64,000 nucleotides of DNA. Origin: Sporosarcina cascadiensis (GTDB lineage Bacteria > Bacillota > Bacilli > Bacillales_A > Planococcaceae). A program made the position numbers and the translations under genes. The notes under the pieces were generated by a model. That model ran no database searches. It was not told where the DNA came from and worked only from the letters and a program-made list of their open reading frames with translations. Numbering within the stretch: position 1 is the stretch's first letter; the number at the start of each line of letters is the position of its first letter. Location: contig NZ_WHVV01000003.1 of assembly GCF_009650995.1 (NCBI RefSeq), positions 1 through 64,000 on the forward strand, read 5' to 3'. This document shows positions 24,773 through 32,422 of this stretch, piece by piece.

Positions 24773-25615
24773 TTATTCAGTTTCTAATAGGACAGCTTCG
24801 GAAGTGATCGGATGCTCAAAAGCAACCTTTGAAGCGATTAATTTATAAGGACCTCTGGCAATGGTTTCGCTGCCGTACAGCTGATCACCAACAACAGGAT
24901 GGCCCATATGCGAGAAGTGGACACGAATCTGATGCGTGCGCCCTGTCTCCAGCTGCGCTTCGACCAACGTACTGTTGGCCAGGCGTTCGAGGACTTTAAA
25001 ATGAGTGACTGCAGACTGGCCGGAAGGGGACACTCTGCGGCGTGTCGCATGATAGCGGTCTTTGCCGATCGGCATATTGATTGTGCCGCGCGGTTTTCTC
25101 AGCTGGCCTTCTACTTCAGCTGTATAGAAACGGTCGATTTTATTCTGTTCGAGCATCCGGTCGAGCATTGTCTTGGCAATCGGGTGCTTGGCGATCAGCA
25201 GAATTCCCGCTGTATGCTGATCGAGACGGTGCACGTGCTCAGCGTAAGTGCCGCCTGTAGAAGAGATGTAACCCATTACTTCATTCATCAAGGTGCCTGT
25301 GCCCGGCGCTTGTTCCGGGTGAACGGAAACTCCGGCCCGTTTATTCACTGCCAGTAAATGCTCATCTTCCCAAACGATATTCAGCAAATCAAATGGTTCG
25401 GGTTTATATGACGACTGTGCATCTGAAAAAGCGAAAGTCAGCTCTGTGCCTTCAGGCAGCGGTTCTTTCCATTCGACAGGAAGGCCTTCAGAATCGGTTA
25501 CGCTTTTGTCCATACGCATTTGGTGAACCGTCTTTTTACCTCCCTGCCATTGTTCGCGGAGGAGCTGTTCCACTGTTTCACCGGGTTGTATCGTTGTGTA
25601 ATGAAAACTAGTCAT
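24773..25615 (-). CDS. RluD-family pseudouridine synthase
   Basis: A 280-residue RluA/RluD-type enzyme that isomerises uridine to pseudouridine in rRNA or tRNA. The catalytic Asp lies in HRLDQHTAGILLIAK, the Tyr/Arg region in RTHQIRVHFSHMGHPVVGD. An N-terminal beta domain precedes the catalytic part without a clear S4 domain. The start at 25615 follows AAGGAGG and avoids overlap with the upstream gene. The target position is unknown. It is the last gene of a minus-strand run with the thioredoxin-like and BdbC genes. Confidence 0.9.
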   Translation of the reverse strand: MTSFHYTTIQPGETVEQLLREQWQGGKKTVHQMRMDKSVTDSEGLPVEWKEPLPEGTELTFAFSDAQSSYKPEPFDLLNIVWEDEHLLAVNKRAGVSVHPEQAPGTGTLMNEVMGYISSTGGTYAEHVHRLDQHTAGILLIAKHPIAKTMLDRMLEQNKIDRFYTAEVEGQLRKPRGTINMPIGKDRYHATRRRVSPSGQSAVTHFKVLERLANSTLVEAQLETGRTHQIRVHFSHMGHPVVGDQLYGSETIARGPYKLIASKVAFEHPITSEAVLLETE

Positions 25616-25628
25616 CTGGTCAGCCTCC

Positions 25629-26102
25629 TTAGTTACTCTCAATTTCATCGAAAAATGCTTTGATGTTTTCGTCGGGGTGTCCGCCGATCATTCGGAACTC
25701 TTCTTTACCGTCTTTGTAATGAACAAGCGCCGGCCATTCCATGATATCGTATTTGGAATCCAGCTGTTTGTCCAATTCCAGCATATTATACTGATAGATA
25801 TGAACACCGTATTCATCGGCAATCGGCATCAGCCGAGGCGTGAATTCCATACAGTGCTGGCAGGCAGGACTGAAATAATAAACAGTAGTCGGTTCACCGC
25901 TCTCAATTTGCTTATCTAGCTCGTCGGGCAGCACGATGTTTTGATAATTTTCATTAGACAATAAATCAACTGTCCGCTGATCAAGCTGGTCAGTTCCATA
26001 CGGGTTATCCGTTAATTTCTTTTCATTCGACTTGTTGTTCAGCACGATGATTAAAATAAAAATCACCACTATAATTCCGCCAATGGCTAATAACTTCTTC
26101 AA
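25629..26102 (-). CDS. Membrane-anchored thioredoxin-like protein
   Basis: The 157-residue protein has one N-terminal helix (residues 4-21) and a thioredoxin-type domain facing outward, with the redox motif C81-QH-C84 in YYFSPACQHCMEF. WPALVHYKDGKEE holds the cis-Pro strand. Its gene is 6 bp behind bdbC, which encodes a DsbB-type quinone-linked oxidoreductase, so it is probably the DsbA/BdbD-like partner that forms disulphides in secreted proteins. Only one thioredoxin domain is seen, without the helical insert of BdbD. Confidence 0.88.
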   Translation of the reverse strand: MKKLLAIGGIIVVIFILIIVLNNKSNEKKLTDNPYGTDQLDQRTVDLLSNENYQNIVLPDELDKQIESGEPTTVYYFSPACQHCMEFTPRLMPIADEYGVHIYQYNMLELDKQLDSKYDIMEWPALVHYKDGKEEFRMIGGHPDENIKAFFDEIESN

Positions 26103-26108
26103 TTAATG

Positions 26109-26528
26109 TCACTCCTTTGTTTGTTTCAACATTACGAGACTTGCAGCAAAAATGAAAGTAAATGCTATGAATGCCATGAACGGGATGGTGATAAAACCAA
26201 AATAATTTACATATTGGCCGGTGCAGGAAGCCCCTTTGCAGACAGGCGCACTGTCCTGCAGAAAGGTGAGCTTTTGAATTCCATAATGATAGAGGGAAAT
26301 CCCGCCGCCTATCAATGCAAATGCGGCAGTCGTTAACGCGGCAGAAGCATTTTTCTGAATAAGTGCGATAAGGGCAATCAATACAATCGGATACATGAAT
26401 ATGCGCTGATACCAGCAGAGTGTGCAGGGCACATATCCTTTAATCTCGGAAAAATAAAGAGAACCGAGAGTGGCGGTCAATGCCGTTGTCCAAATGAATA
26501 GCAGAAGATTTTCTTGCTTTTTTGTCAT
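26109..26528 (-). CDS. bdbC: Disulphide bond formation protein BdbC (DsbB family)
   Basis: A 139-residue protein with four membrane helices. The two cysteine pairs of the DsbB family are present: C35-TL-C38 in GYVPCTLCWYQRIFMYP and C97/C102 in APVCKGASC. It re-oxidises the thioredoxin-like partner encoded next to it and passes electrons to quinone in the membrane. The length is typical for BdbC. Genes overlap or nearly touch, which supports one operon. Confidence 0.93.
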   Translation of the reverse strand: MTKKQENLLLFIWTTALTATLGSLYFSEIKGYVPCTLCWYQRIFMYPIVLIALIALIQKNASAALTTAAFALIGGGISLYHYGIQKLTFLQDSAPVCKGASCTGQYVNYFGFITIPFMAFIAFTFIFAASLVMLKQTKE

Positions 26529-26607
26529 ATCTATTCACTTCTTTCTTTTTACTATCACTCTGTTAATCATGATAAAAGCTTTCCCGGCAGGCAGGAAAGC
26601 TTTTCGA

Positions 26608-27948
26608 TTATAACGCAGCGCTGTTATCACTTTCTGGGTTTTGTTCCTCAGAACGCTGTTTTATTGCTTCTAAATAGAGAATGTGGTGGCCATCTACTTC
26701 TTTTACGGTGAATTCATAGCCCTGTTCAATAATCTTCTCACCCGGAACGGCTTCAAAACGCTGGTCCATGAACCAGCCGCCGATTGTATCGATATCTTCT
26801 TCCAGAATCTCAATTTCAAGCGCATGATTAACATTTTCAATGAGCATTTTGGCGTCCAGAATATAATGATCAGGTCCGATTTTCTGAAGCTCAGGCAATT
26901 CATCCAAATCGAATTCATCGCGGATTTCACCAACAATTTCCTCCAAAATATCTTCAATTGTCACAAGACCCGAAGTGCCGCCATATTCATCGAGCAAAAT
27001 GGCCATATGGATACGTTCACGCTGAATCTTCAGCAGTAAATCCCCAATCGGCATGGTCTCAATCACCCGGATAATCGGCTGCATATAGTTTACGACAGAC
27101 TTGTCGCCGGTAGTCGGATCTTTAATATAAGCAGTTAACAAGTGTTTCATATTGATCAAGCCGATGACATGGTCTTTGTCCCCGTCGATAATCGGATAGC
27201 GTGTATATTGCTCCACATCTATCAATTCAAAGACGTCCGATAACGTCATACTTTTGTCTATAGTCATCATTTCCGTACGGGGCAGCATAATTTCTTTCGC
27301 AATCCGGTCGTCAAACTCGAAAATCCGGTTTACATATTTGTATTCTGCCTGATTAATTTCACCGCTGCGCAAGCTGTCTGACAGGATGATACGGAGTTCT
27401 TCCTCGGTGTGTGCTACTTCTAATTCAGATATGGATTTGAAGCCAAGTAATCGCGTAACTAGACGGGCAGATACGTTCATCCCTTTGATAATCGGATACA
27501 TCAACCGGTAAAAGATATTCAATGGTACAGAAAGCGTCAGCGACAATTGTTCCGCTTTATGCAAGGCTATGGTCTTCGGGGCAAGTTCTCCCACGACGAC
27601 ATGGAGATACGTGACAATCGCCAATGCGATACCGAATGAAAGGATGGTTTCCACATTCAGATCGAGCGCAAGCCTGTCAAAAAGCGGCGCGAGCATTAAT
27701 TTGACTGTCGGCTCACCGAGCATACCGAGACCGAGTGCAGTGATAGTAATTCCGAGCTGACACGCGGACAGGTATTCATCTAAGTTATCAGCAATCTTTT
27801 TTGAAAGCACCGCTCGTTTGTTACCTTCAACGATCAGCTGATCGAGTCGGGACGTACGGACTTTCACGATGGCAAATTCACACGCGACAAAAAAAGCGGT
27901 GAGTGCGATCAAGGCAGCAAATGCTGCCAAACGTATGGCAATGTCCAA
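26608..27948 (-). CDS. CNNM/CorC-type transporter protein (hemolysin family)
   Basis: A 446-residue protein with an N-terminal DUF21 membrane domain (about 1-190, including ACQLGITITALGLGMLGEP), a CBS domain pair (about 210-330) and a C-terminal CorC/HlyC domain. Such proteins (YhdP, YrkA type) move divalent cations, mainly Mg2+, or regulate that movement. The CBS pair probably senses nucleotides. The start is TTG 27948 with GGAG 7 nt upstream. A seven-codon reading frame with a strong ribosome binding site lies just before it. Confidence 0.9.
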   Translation of the reverse strand: MDIAIRLAAFAALIALTAFFVACEFAIVKVRTSRLDQLIVEGNKRAVLSKKIADNLDEYLSACQLGITITALGLGMLGEPTVKLMLAPLFDRLALDLNVETILSFGIALAIVTYLHVVVGELAPKTIALHKAEQLSLTLSVPLNIFYRLMYPIIKGMNVSARLVTRLLGFKSISELEVAHTEEELRIILSDSLRSGEINQAEYKYVNRIFEFDDRIAKEIMLPRTEMMTIDKSMTLSDVFELIDVEQYTRYPIIDGDKDHVIGLINMKHLLTAYIKDPTTGDKSVVNYMQPIIRVIETMPIGDLLLKIQRERIHMAILLDEYGGTSGLVTIEDILEEIVGEIRDEFDLDELPELQKIGPDHYILDAKMLIENVNHALEIEILEEDIDTIGGWFMDQRFEAVPGEKIIEQGYEFTVKEVDGHHILYLEAIKQRSEEQNPESDNSAAL

Positions 27949-27963
27949 ATAATGGCTCCGCGC

Positions 27964-27987
27964 TTAGACCGAATGGGGAAAAAGCAC
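27964..27987 (-). promoter_or_regulatory. Possible seven-codon leader peptide before the CorC-type gene
   Basis: On the minus strand a strong AGGAGGTG site is followed 9 nt later by GTG and seven codons (MLFPHSV) ending in TAA 16 nt before the TTG start of the CorC-type gene. The main gene has only a weak GGAG and a rare TTG start. A leader coupling translation of the two is plausible; it may also be chance. Confidence 0.35.
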
Positions 27988-28267
27988 AAAGCGTACACCT
28001 CCTGTAATGTAAAGTTAGTTATCTTTTATAATAATTTATTTATAGAGAAAACACAATTCCTGGCGCTTATTATCGGCGAATATATTATGAAGAGAGTGAA
28101 AGGTAACTTGGTCGGCAGTTTGAATTCGGGGTGAGCCGTAGCTCGATACGTAAGGAAACGGTCTTCCGCCACATACTCACTATTAAAAATTTGGTCTGCG
28201 CCAAAAACTGTTCTTTACAATCTGTCATGTGCGTATTGCGAAAATCTTTCTGCAGTTTGGCAGTGTG

Positions 28268-28975
28268 TGGATTTAGTTTGTGTGCGTTTCGTTACTTGAC
28301 TTTGCAGGAAGTTTTAATGAGGTGTGAGTTTGCAGTTTAAATCCGCTTCGGCGCTGGGGGATTGCCTTACGCCATGAGCCAGCTGGCGAAGACCGTGCCA
28401 GTTGGCTCATGGCAACGGCCGACCCCGCAGTTGCGCCTTCGCTGGCGTGGGGAATGTATGTCATGTTGTTTTTTTACTGAGTCCGGATTTAGCTGGTGTA
28501 TTTTCGTTTCTCGACTTTTCAAATACATTGATCACAAGGACCTGTGTCCCTGGTGAATGCTAAGTATTGCATGAAACACCTTACCTATCGTGCTAGCCTC
28601 AAATAGAATGCTCATACTGCCTACTCACACCAAAAATATTGAAAAACCAGCCAGTGTACCGAAGTGGAAGGCAACCTAAGTACGCCGCAAGTGCCTTAAT
28701 TTCTGCAAAGACCACAGAAATACGGCAAAGCGAACCCTACGCTGTTCGCTTGGCAACGGTTGCCTGACTCACTTCGTGTGAAGCCCGCGGCTAAAGCGAC
28801 TCCGGGAGGATCAGCTCGACAGGTAAGATAACTTGCGGGAGCGAAGCGACCAAGTTGGCTTACCGCGGGCCCTCCGGAACGCGTCCGCCTGGAACGCAGG
28901 GGAACGGTCTCTTCCCCTTTACCCTAATATTGCGCAATTACAGTCAAATCAGAGTCTGTCAAGCACAAATTTTGG
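28268..28975. repeat. Composite intergenic repeat, copy 1
   Basis: A block of about 700 bp shared with 44217-44964 and 55960-56558. It starts near GGATTTAGTTTGTGTGCG. In order it contains an 88-nt rod-like hairpin (28350-28437), a middle segment with AAGTATTGCATGAAACACC, the 62-nt module (28693-28754), and an end with GGAGGATCAG, CCGCGGGCCCTCC and GCGTCCGCCTGGAACGCAGG. No credible gene lies in it. The end part recalls a repeat common in intergenic regions of Bacillales. Confidence 0.85.
28350..28437. other. 88-nt rod-like hairpin, copy 1
   Basis: GGCGC (28350-28354) pairs with GCGCC (28433-28437), then GGGG with CCCC and GCC with GGC. The inner 17-bp stem (28371-28387 with 28397-28413) is complete, with one G-T pair. 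Two related copies have base changes on both sides of the stem, which suggests selection on the fold. Confidence 0.75.
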
Positions 28976-28994
28976 TTAGGACTCTTAAAATTCA

Positions 28995-29034
28995 AACCAA
29001 AAGAACCTTCTGAAAAAGCAAGGTTCTTTTGGTT
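28995..29034. terminator. Terminator between the repeat and the 50-residue gene
   Basis: A perfect 15-bp stem (28995-29009 with 29020-29034) around a 10-nt loop, just past the stop of the minus-strand gene at 29033. It probably terminates that gene. Confidence 0.8.
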
Positions 29035-29185
29035 ACTCTCCGTATTTGGGCTGGGTTTCTTTGAAGGCATTTTGTTCGTTGGGAATACGGCTTTGGTCTT
29101 CGAAAACATTTTCGGTTTTCTGTGCCTGTTTTTGCAGACGCTCTTTCTCCAGCTGCTGTTTGCCTTCGGATTTCTCTTTGCTCAT
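29033..29185 (-). CDS. Small hydrophilic protein, 50 residues
   Basis: A very charged, Gln/Lys/Glu-rich protein (start MSKEKSEGKQQLEKERLQKQ, ending QPKYGE). Strong GGAGGAGGTG lies 6 nt upstream of its ATG. The composition recalls small acid-soluble or other spore-associated proteins of Bacillales, but no specific family is recognised. It lies 45 bp downstream of the YheE-like gene in the same orientation. Confidence 0.6.
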   Translation of the reverse strand: MSKEKSEGKQQLEKERLQKQAQKTENVFEDQSRIPNEQNAFKETQPKYGE

Positions 29186-29229
29186 AACAGCACCTCCTCC
29201 AGTATAAGGATGGCCGTTCAGCAGAAAAA

Positions 29230-29433
29230 TCATTCATAGACATGGTAAGTCATCAAGTCGTGAACCATTTTCAAGACTTCGGTTTCATTCGGCGGTATGC
29301 CTTTTGTCCAATTCACCGAACCGTCTTTATGGTAATCGCCTGCATACTGCTGGTTTTGATAGTAAAAAGAAATTGTCCAGCCCGGGAGATCCGTTCCTTC
29401 AAACATTTTTTTATGACTGAAATGTTGCAGCAT
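29230..29433 (-). CDS. yheE: YheE-like protein (DUF5342 family)
   Basis: The 67-residue protein begins MLQHFSHKKMFEGTDLPGWT and continues SFYYQNQQYAGDYHKDGSVNW, matching the small YheE family of Bacillales, of unknown function. The start at 29433 is chosen because AAGGAG lies 9 nt before it; a longer reading to 29481 has no such site. In B. subtilis the related gene lies in the yhe region near yheB, as here. No membrane segment or known catalytic motif is seen. Confidence 0.7.
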   Translation of the reverse strand: MLQHFSHKKMFEGTDLPGWTISFYYQNQQYAGDYHKDGSVNWTKGIPPNETEVLKMVHDLMTYHVYE

Positions 29434-29512
29434 CTGTAGCATCTCCTTTAATTTTGGTGATATCCTAACCATTCTTTTCATAAAATGAGCAAAAGAGCGA
29501 AAGGATGAGTGT

Positions 29513-29905
29513 GTGTTTGTTACGCAATTACGAAATGCCGTCGAAGATGAATATAGATCTTACTTTTATTATAAGTCGATGTATCAGCTGACCAGTGATC
29601 CGCTGTGGCAGGAATTTATCCGACATGCTTATGAAGACGAGAAGAGCCACTATGAAATGTTCCAGCAGCTCCACTATATGATGACGGGAAGCTTCGTGCC
29701 GAATCCGAAAAAAATGGCGCCGTGCACAAATTTAAAAGAATGTGCGAAAAATGCGCTGGTTGACGAACTGGAAGCGGTGGAAGTTTACAAAGAAATGCTT
29801 TTGAAAGCGCCTTTTGATCAGGCCCATGATCCACTTTTCATTGCGATGAATGATGAGATGGAGCATGCAATTAGAATGTCCACGATCTATAATGGAACGA
29901 AATGA
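29513..29905 (+). CDS. Ferritin-like di-iron protein
   Basis: A 130-residue four-helix protein. Metal ligands are spaced as in the rubrerythrin/ferritin fold: Glu in AVEDEYRSYFYY (about 11-13), E43/H46 in YEDEKSHYEMF, Glu in DELEAVEVYKEM (about 85) and E117/H118 in NDEMEHAIRM. It may bind two iron atoms. The role in spore-forming bacteria is unknown, possibly stress or spore-coat related. The start is GTG 29513 with AAAGGATG upstream. It is divergent from the yheE-like gene and convergent with the BtuF-like gene. Confidence 0.8.
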   Translation: MFVTQLRNAVEDEYRSYFYYKSMYQLTSDPLWQEFIRHAYEDEKSHYEMFQQLHYMMTGSFVPNPKKMAPCTNLKECAKNALVDELEAVEVYKEMLLKAPFDQAHDPLFIAMNDEMEHAIRMSTIYNGTK

Positions 29906-29906
29906 A

Positions 29907-30686
29907 TCAAAGATCAAAATCATAAGTCTGTAAATAATTTGCACTCAGCAGCATGCGGGCCCCGTACCAGAACATTTCGCCGTCAATCAGCTGAATCGAT
30001 GAATCCGGCAGCATGTCTTGGAATTGCTTTTGCTGTTTCTCTTTGAACGGATACGGTTCTGAAGCTAATAAAACGAGATCCAGCTTGGCTTCTTTAAATT
30101 GTTCTTCCGTCACAGCGGGGTAGCGGTCAGCCGATTCGGCAAACGGTGTGATGAAGCCGATTCGCTGAAGAAGCGTGTTAATGTATGTACTCCTGCCTGC
30201 CACCATATAAGGTTTTTTCCAGATGACGTATGCTACCCGTGCAGCAGGTAATGCAGGGAGTTCTGCAAATGCCTGATTAATATCCGCGGCCAATAAATCT
30301 GCCTGCTGCTGACGGTCTGTCAGAGTACCCATGTCCGTGATCATCCGAAACGCATCATCAATCGTTTGGACTTCTGCTACATAGACTGGATAAAATTCTG
30401 ACAGTGTCTCGACCATTTCCTTTGTGTTTTCTTCTTTTTCCATAATAATCAGATCTGGTTTGACAGCATGAATTTTCTCCAGATTCAAATCCTTCGTCCC
30501 GGCGACGGCAGGAACTTGTTTTGCGGCCTCAGGATAGATGCAATATCTTGTTCGTCCGGCGATTTCCTCTTCCAATCCCAATGCGAATAAAGTTTCTGTG
30601 ATGCCGGGGCACAATGTCACGATGCGCTTTGGAGGAAACTCATACAACAGCGTTCTGCCCAAATGATCGGTAACTTCTTTTTTCAT
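29907..30686 (-). CDS. Cytoplasmic BtuF-like periplasmic-binding-fold protein
   Basis: The 259-residue protein has the BtuF/FhuD-type metal-chelate receptor fold: RIVTLCPGITETLFALGLEE near the start, VPAVAGTKDLNLEKIHAVKPDLII in the first lobe, and YMVAGRSTYINTLLQRIGF in the second. Relatives bind cobalamin or siderophores and deliver them to ABC importers. No signal peptide or lipobox is present and no ABC permease is adjacent, so it may work in the cytoplasm. The start at 30686 has AAGGAGG 11 nt upstream. Confidence 0.8.
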   Translation of the reverse strand: MKKEVTDHLGRTLLYEFPPKRIVTLCPGITETLFALGLEEEIAGRTRYCIYPEAAKQVPAVAGTKDLNLEKIHAVKPDLIIMEKEENTKEMVETLSEFYPVYVAEVQTIDDAFRMITDMGTLTDRQQQADLLAADINQAFAELPALPAARVAYVIWKKPYMVAGRSTYINTLLQRIGFITPFAESADRYPAVTEEQFKEAKLDLVLLASEPYPFKEKQQKQFQDMLPDSSIQLIDGEMFWYGARMLLSANYLQTYDFDL

Positions 30687-30844
30687 GAATTCATTGACCT
30701 CCTTTATATGATAAGAAAGCTGAAATGACGCTACTTGCAACGTACCTGATTCAATCCTGATTGTAAAGCCAAAAATCCCCGCCTCGAATTTCTTTTCATT
30801 CAGCTGGTTTTTGTTATAATTGGACGAAGACCAAGTGGAATAAG

Positions 30845-32002
30845 GTGAAAAGATTGACAATAGTGCTGACAATTTTGTTCATGGCGTTTATTGGAGCGCT
30901 GATTGGCGGGGTAACGAACCACCTGGCGATCAAGATGCTTTTCAGGCCGCATGAACCGAAATTTATTGGGAAAACACGCTTGCCGTTTACGCCTGGCTTG
31001 ATTCCGAAACGGCGCAGCGAGCTTGCGGTGCAGCTGGGAAAGACGGTAACGAATTATTTGCTGACGCCTGATCTCTTCAGGAGAAAGCTGATGACGCCTG
31101 TCATGGAAGAGCGTGTGGAGAAGTTTGTTCAGGATAAAATGAATAAATACATCCTGCAATCGGACAAGACATTGAATGACTGGCTTGAAATCGCAGGGGC
31201 TGCGGATCTGCCGGAACAAGTGGAAGATAAAATGCTCACATTGATCGACCGTCAATTGACCGAAATGAAATTAAAAGTGACAACTGGAACGGTGGAAGAA
31301 GTTGTCCCGCTGCGCTGGCAGCAGCAAGTGGAGGAAAGAATTCCGCTTGCCTCGGATTTCTTGCTGCAGCGTGCAGAACAGTATATTGACTCAACTGAAG
31401 GAAGAGAGACGTTCCAAAAGCTGATTGATGATTTCCTTAATTCAAAAGGAACATTCGGCGGCATGCTGAATATGTTCTTCGGAGACTCGGATTCGCTCGT
31501 CGGTAAGATACAGCGGGAAGCACTGCGATTTGCGGGAGCACCAGGAACGAAGGAATTGCTCGATAAGCTGATCTGGAAAGAGTGGCGCAATATCCAGCAG
31601 CAGCCAATGGAAAAACTGACGGCAGAGTTCGACTTCGACAGTGTCTTTCATTCCGTGAGAAAATATGCGCTGGATCAATTGGCACTTAGAGACCGGCTCG
31701 ACCACAGTTTAGAGCATTATTGGCCGAAGGGAGCGGAATGGACTGCAGACAATATCACACCGCAGATTGTGAAGTTTGTCTTCAAGCAGGCAGAGCTTCA
31801 GTTGGAGCAGTCATTACAGAAATTAAAGCTCGACGAAATGGTGAAAGAACAGGTCGATACATTCCCGGTTGCTGTTCTGGAGGATTTGGTACTCGGTATT
31901 TCACGCAGAGAGTTTAAAATGATTACGGTTCTTGGCGCAGTGCTTGGCGGCGCGATCGGAATCATTCAAGGGATTATAGCTATCACATTAAATGGAATCT
32001 AG
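30845..32002 (+). CDS. yheB: DUF445 membrane protein (YheB-like)
   Basis: A 385-residue protein with one hydrophobic segment at each end: residues 4-24 (LTIVLTILFMAFIGALIGG) and the last 25, with the motif GGVTNHLAIKMLFRPHEPKF after the first. This is the DUF445/YheB family, found in Bacillales and thought to sit in the membrane or spore envelope. The long middle part is helical. The start is GTG 30845 with a weak site. The next gene, yheA, has the same neighbour in B. subtilis. Confidence 0.9.
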   Translation: MKRLTIVLTILFMAFIGALIGGVTNHLAIKMLFRPHEPKFIGKTRLPFTPGLIPKRRSELAVQLGKTVTNYLLTPDLFRRKLMTPVMEERVEKFVQDKMNKYILQSDKTLNDWLEIAGAADLPEQVEDKMLTLIDRQLTEMKLKVTTGTVEEVVPLRWQQQVEERIPLASDFLLQRAEQYIDSTEGRETFQKLIDDFLNSKGTFGGMLNMFFGDSDSLVGKIQREALRFAGAPGTKELLDKLIWKEWRNIQQQPMEKLTAEFDFDSVFHSVRKYALDQLALRDRLDHSLEHYWPKGAEWTADNITPQIVKFVFKQAELQLEQSLQKLKLDEMVKEQVDTFPVAVLEDLVLGISRREFKMITVLGAVLGGAIGIIQGIIAITLNGI

Positions 32003-32013
32003 GAGGAATTTAC

Positions 32014-32364
32014 ATGACAGTGAATATTTATGACGATATGAATAAGTTGGAATCTACTTTGCGCAAGACAGATCAGTATGTAGAAGTGAAAGCGGCTATG
32101 GAAGATGTGAAGAGCGATGAAGAGGCCCGAGTATTGTTTGAAAGCTTCCGTGAAATCCAAATGAATCTGCAGCAGAAACAGATGGCCGGCGAGGAAATTG
32201 CAGGAGAAGAACTTGAACATGCACAGAAGACTGCACAATTAGCCCAAGAAAATCCGAAAATCATGGCGATGCTGACTGCAGAAATGAAGCTCAGCGAATT
32301 GATTGAAGAAGTAAACCGTGTTGTGTTGAAGCCTGTGCAAGACCTTTATGAAAGCTTCAATTAA
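32014..32364 (+). CDS. yheA: YheA/YmcA/YlbF-family protein
   Basis: A 116-residue, all-helical protein of the YlbF/YmcA superfamily, with MNKLESTLRKTDQYVEVKAAM near the start. YmcA and YlbF in Bacillus act on RNase Y and competence/biofilm control; YheA itself has no settled role. AGGAGGAA precedes the ATG by 6 nt. It lies 11 bp after yheB and ends at a terminator. Confidence 0.9.
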   Translation: MTVNIYDDMNKLESTLRKTDQYVEVKAAMEDVKSDEEARVLFESFREIQMNLQQKQMAGEEIAGEELEHAQKTAQLAQENPKIMAMLTAEMKLSELIEEVNRVVLKPVQDLYESFN

Positions 32365-32377
32365 TAGTATAATTGGA

Positions 32378-32399
32378 ACCGGCCCAGGCCGGTTTTTTT
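32378..32399 (+). terminator. Terminator after yheA
   Basis: The short G+C-rich stem AACCGGC-CCAG-GCCGGTT is followed by seven T. It ends the yheBA unit. Confidence 0.85.
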
Positions 32400-32422
32400 C
32401 AATCGATGGAGAGTAGGAGAGA

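Noticed and set aside
28131..28556. Short frames within composite repeat copy 1
   Set aside because: They are not kept in the other copies and run through the conserved hairpin.
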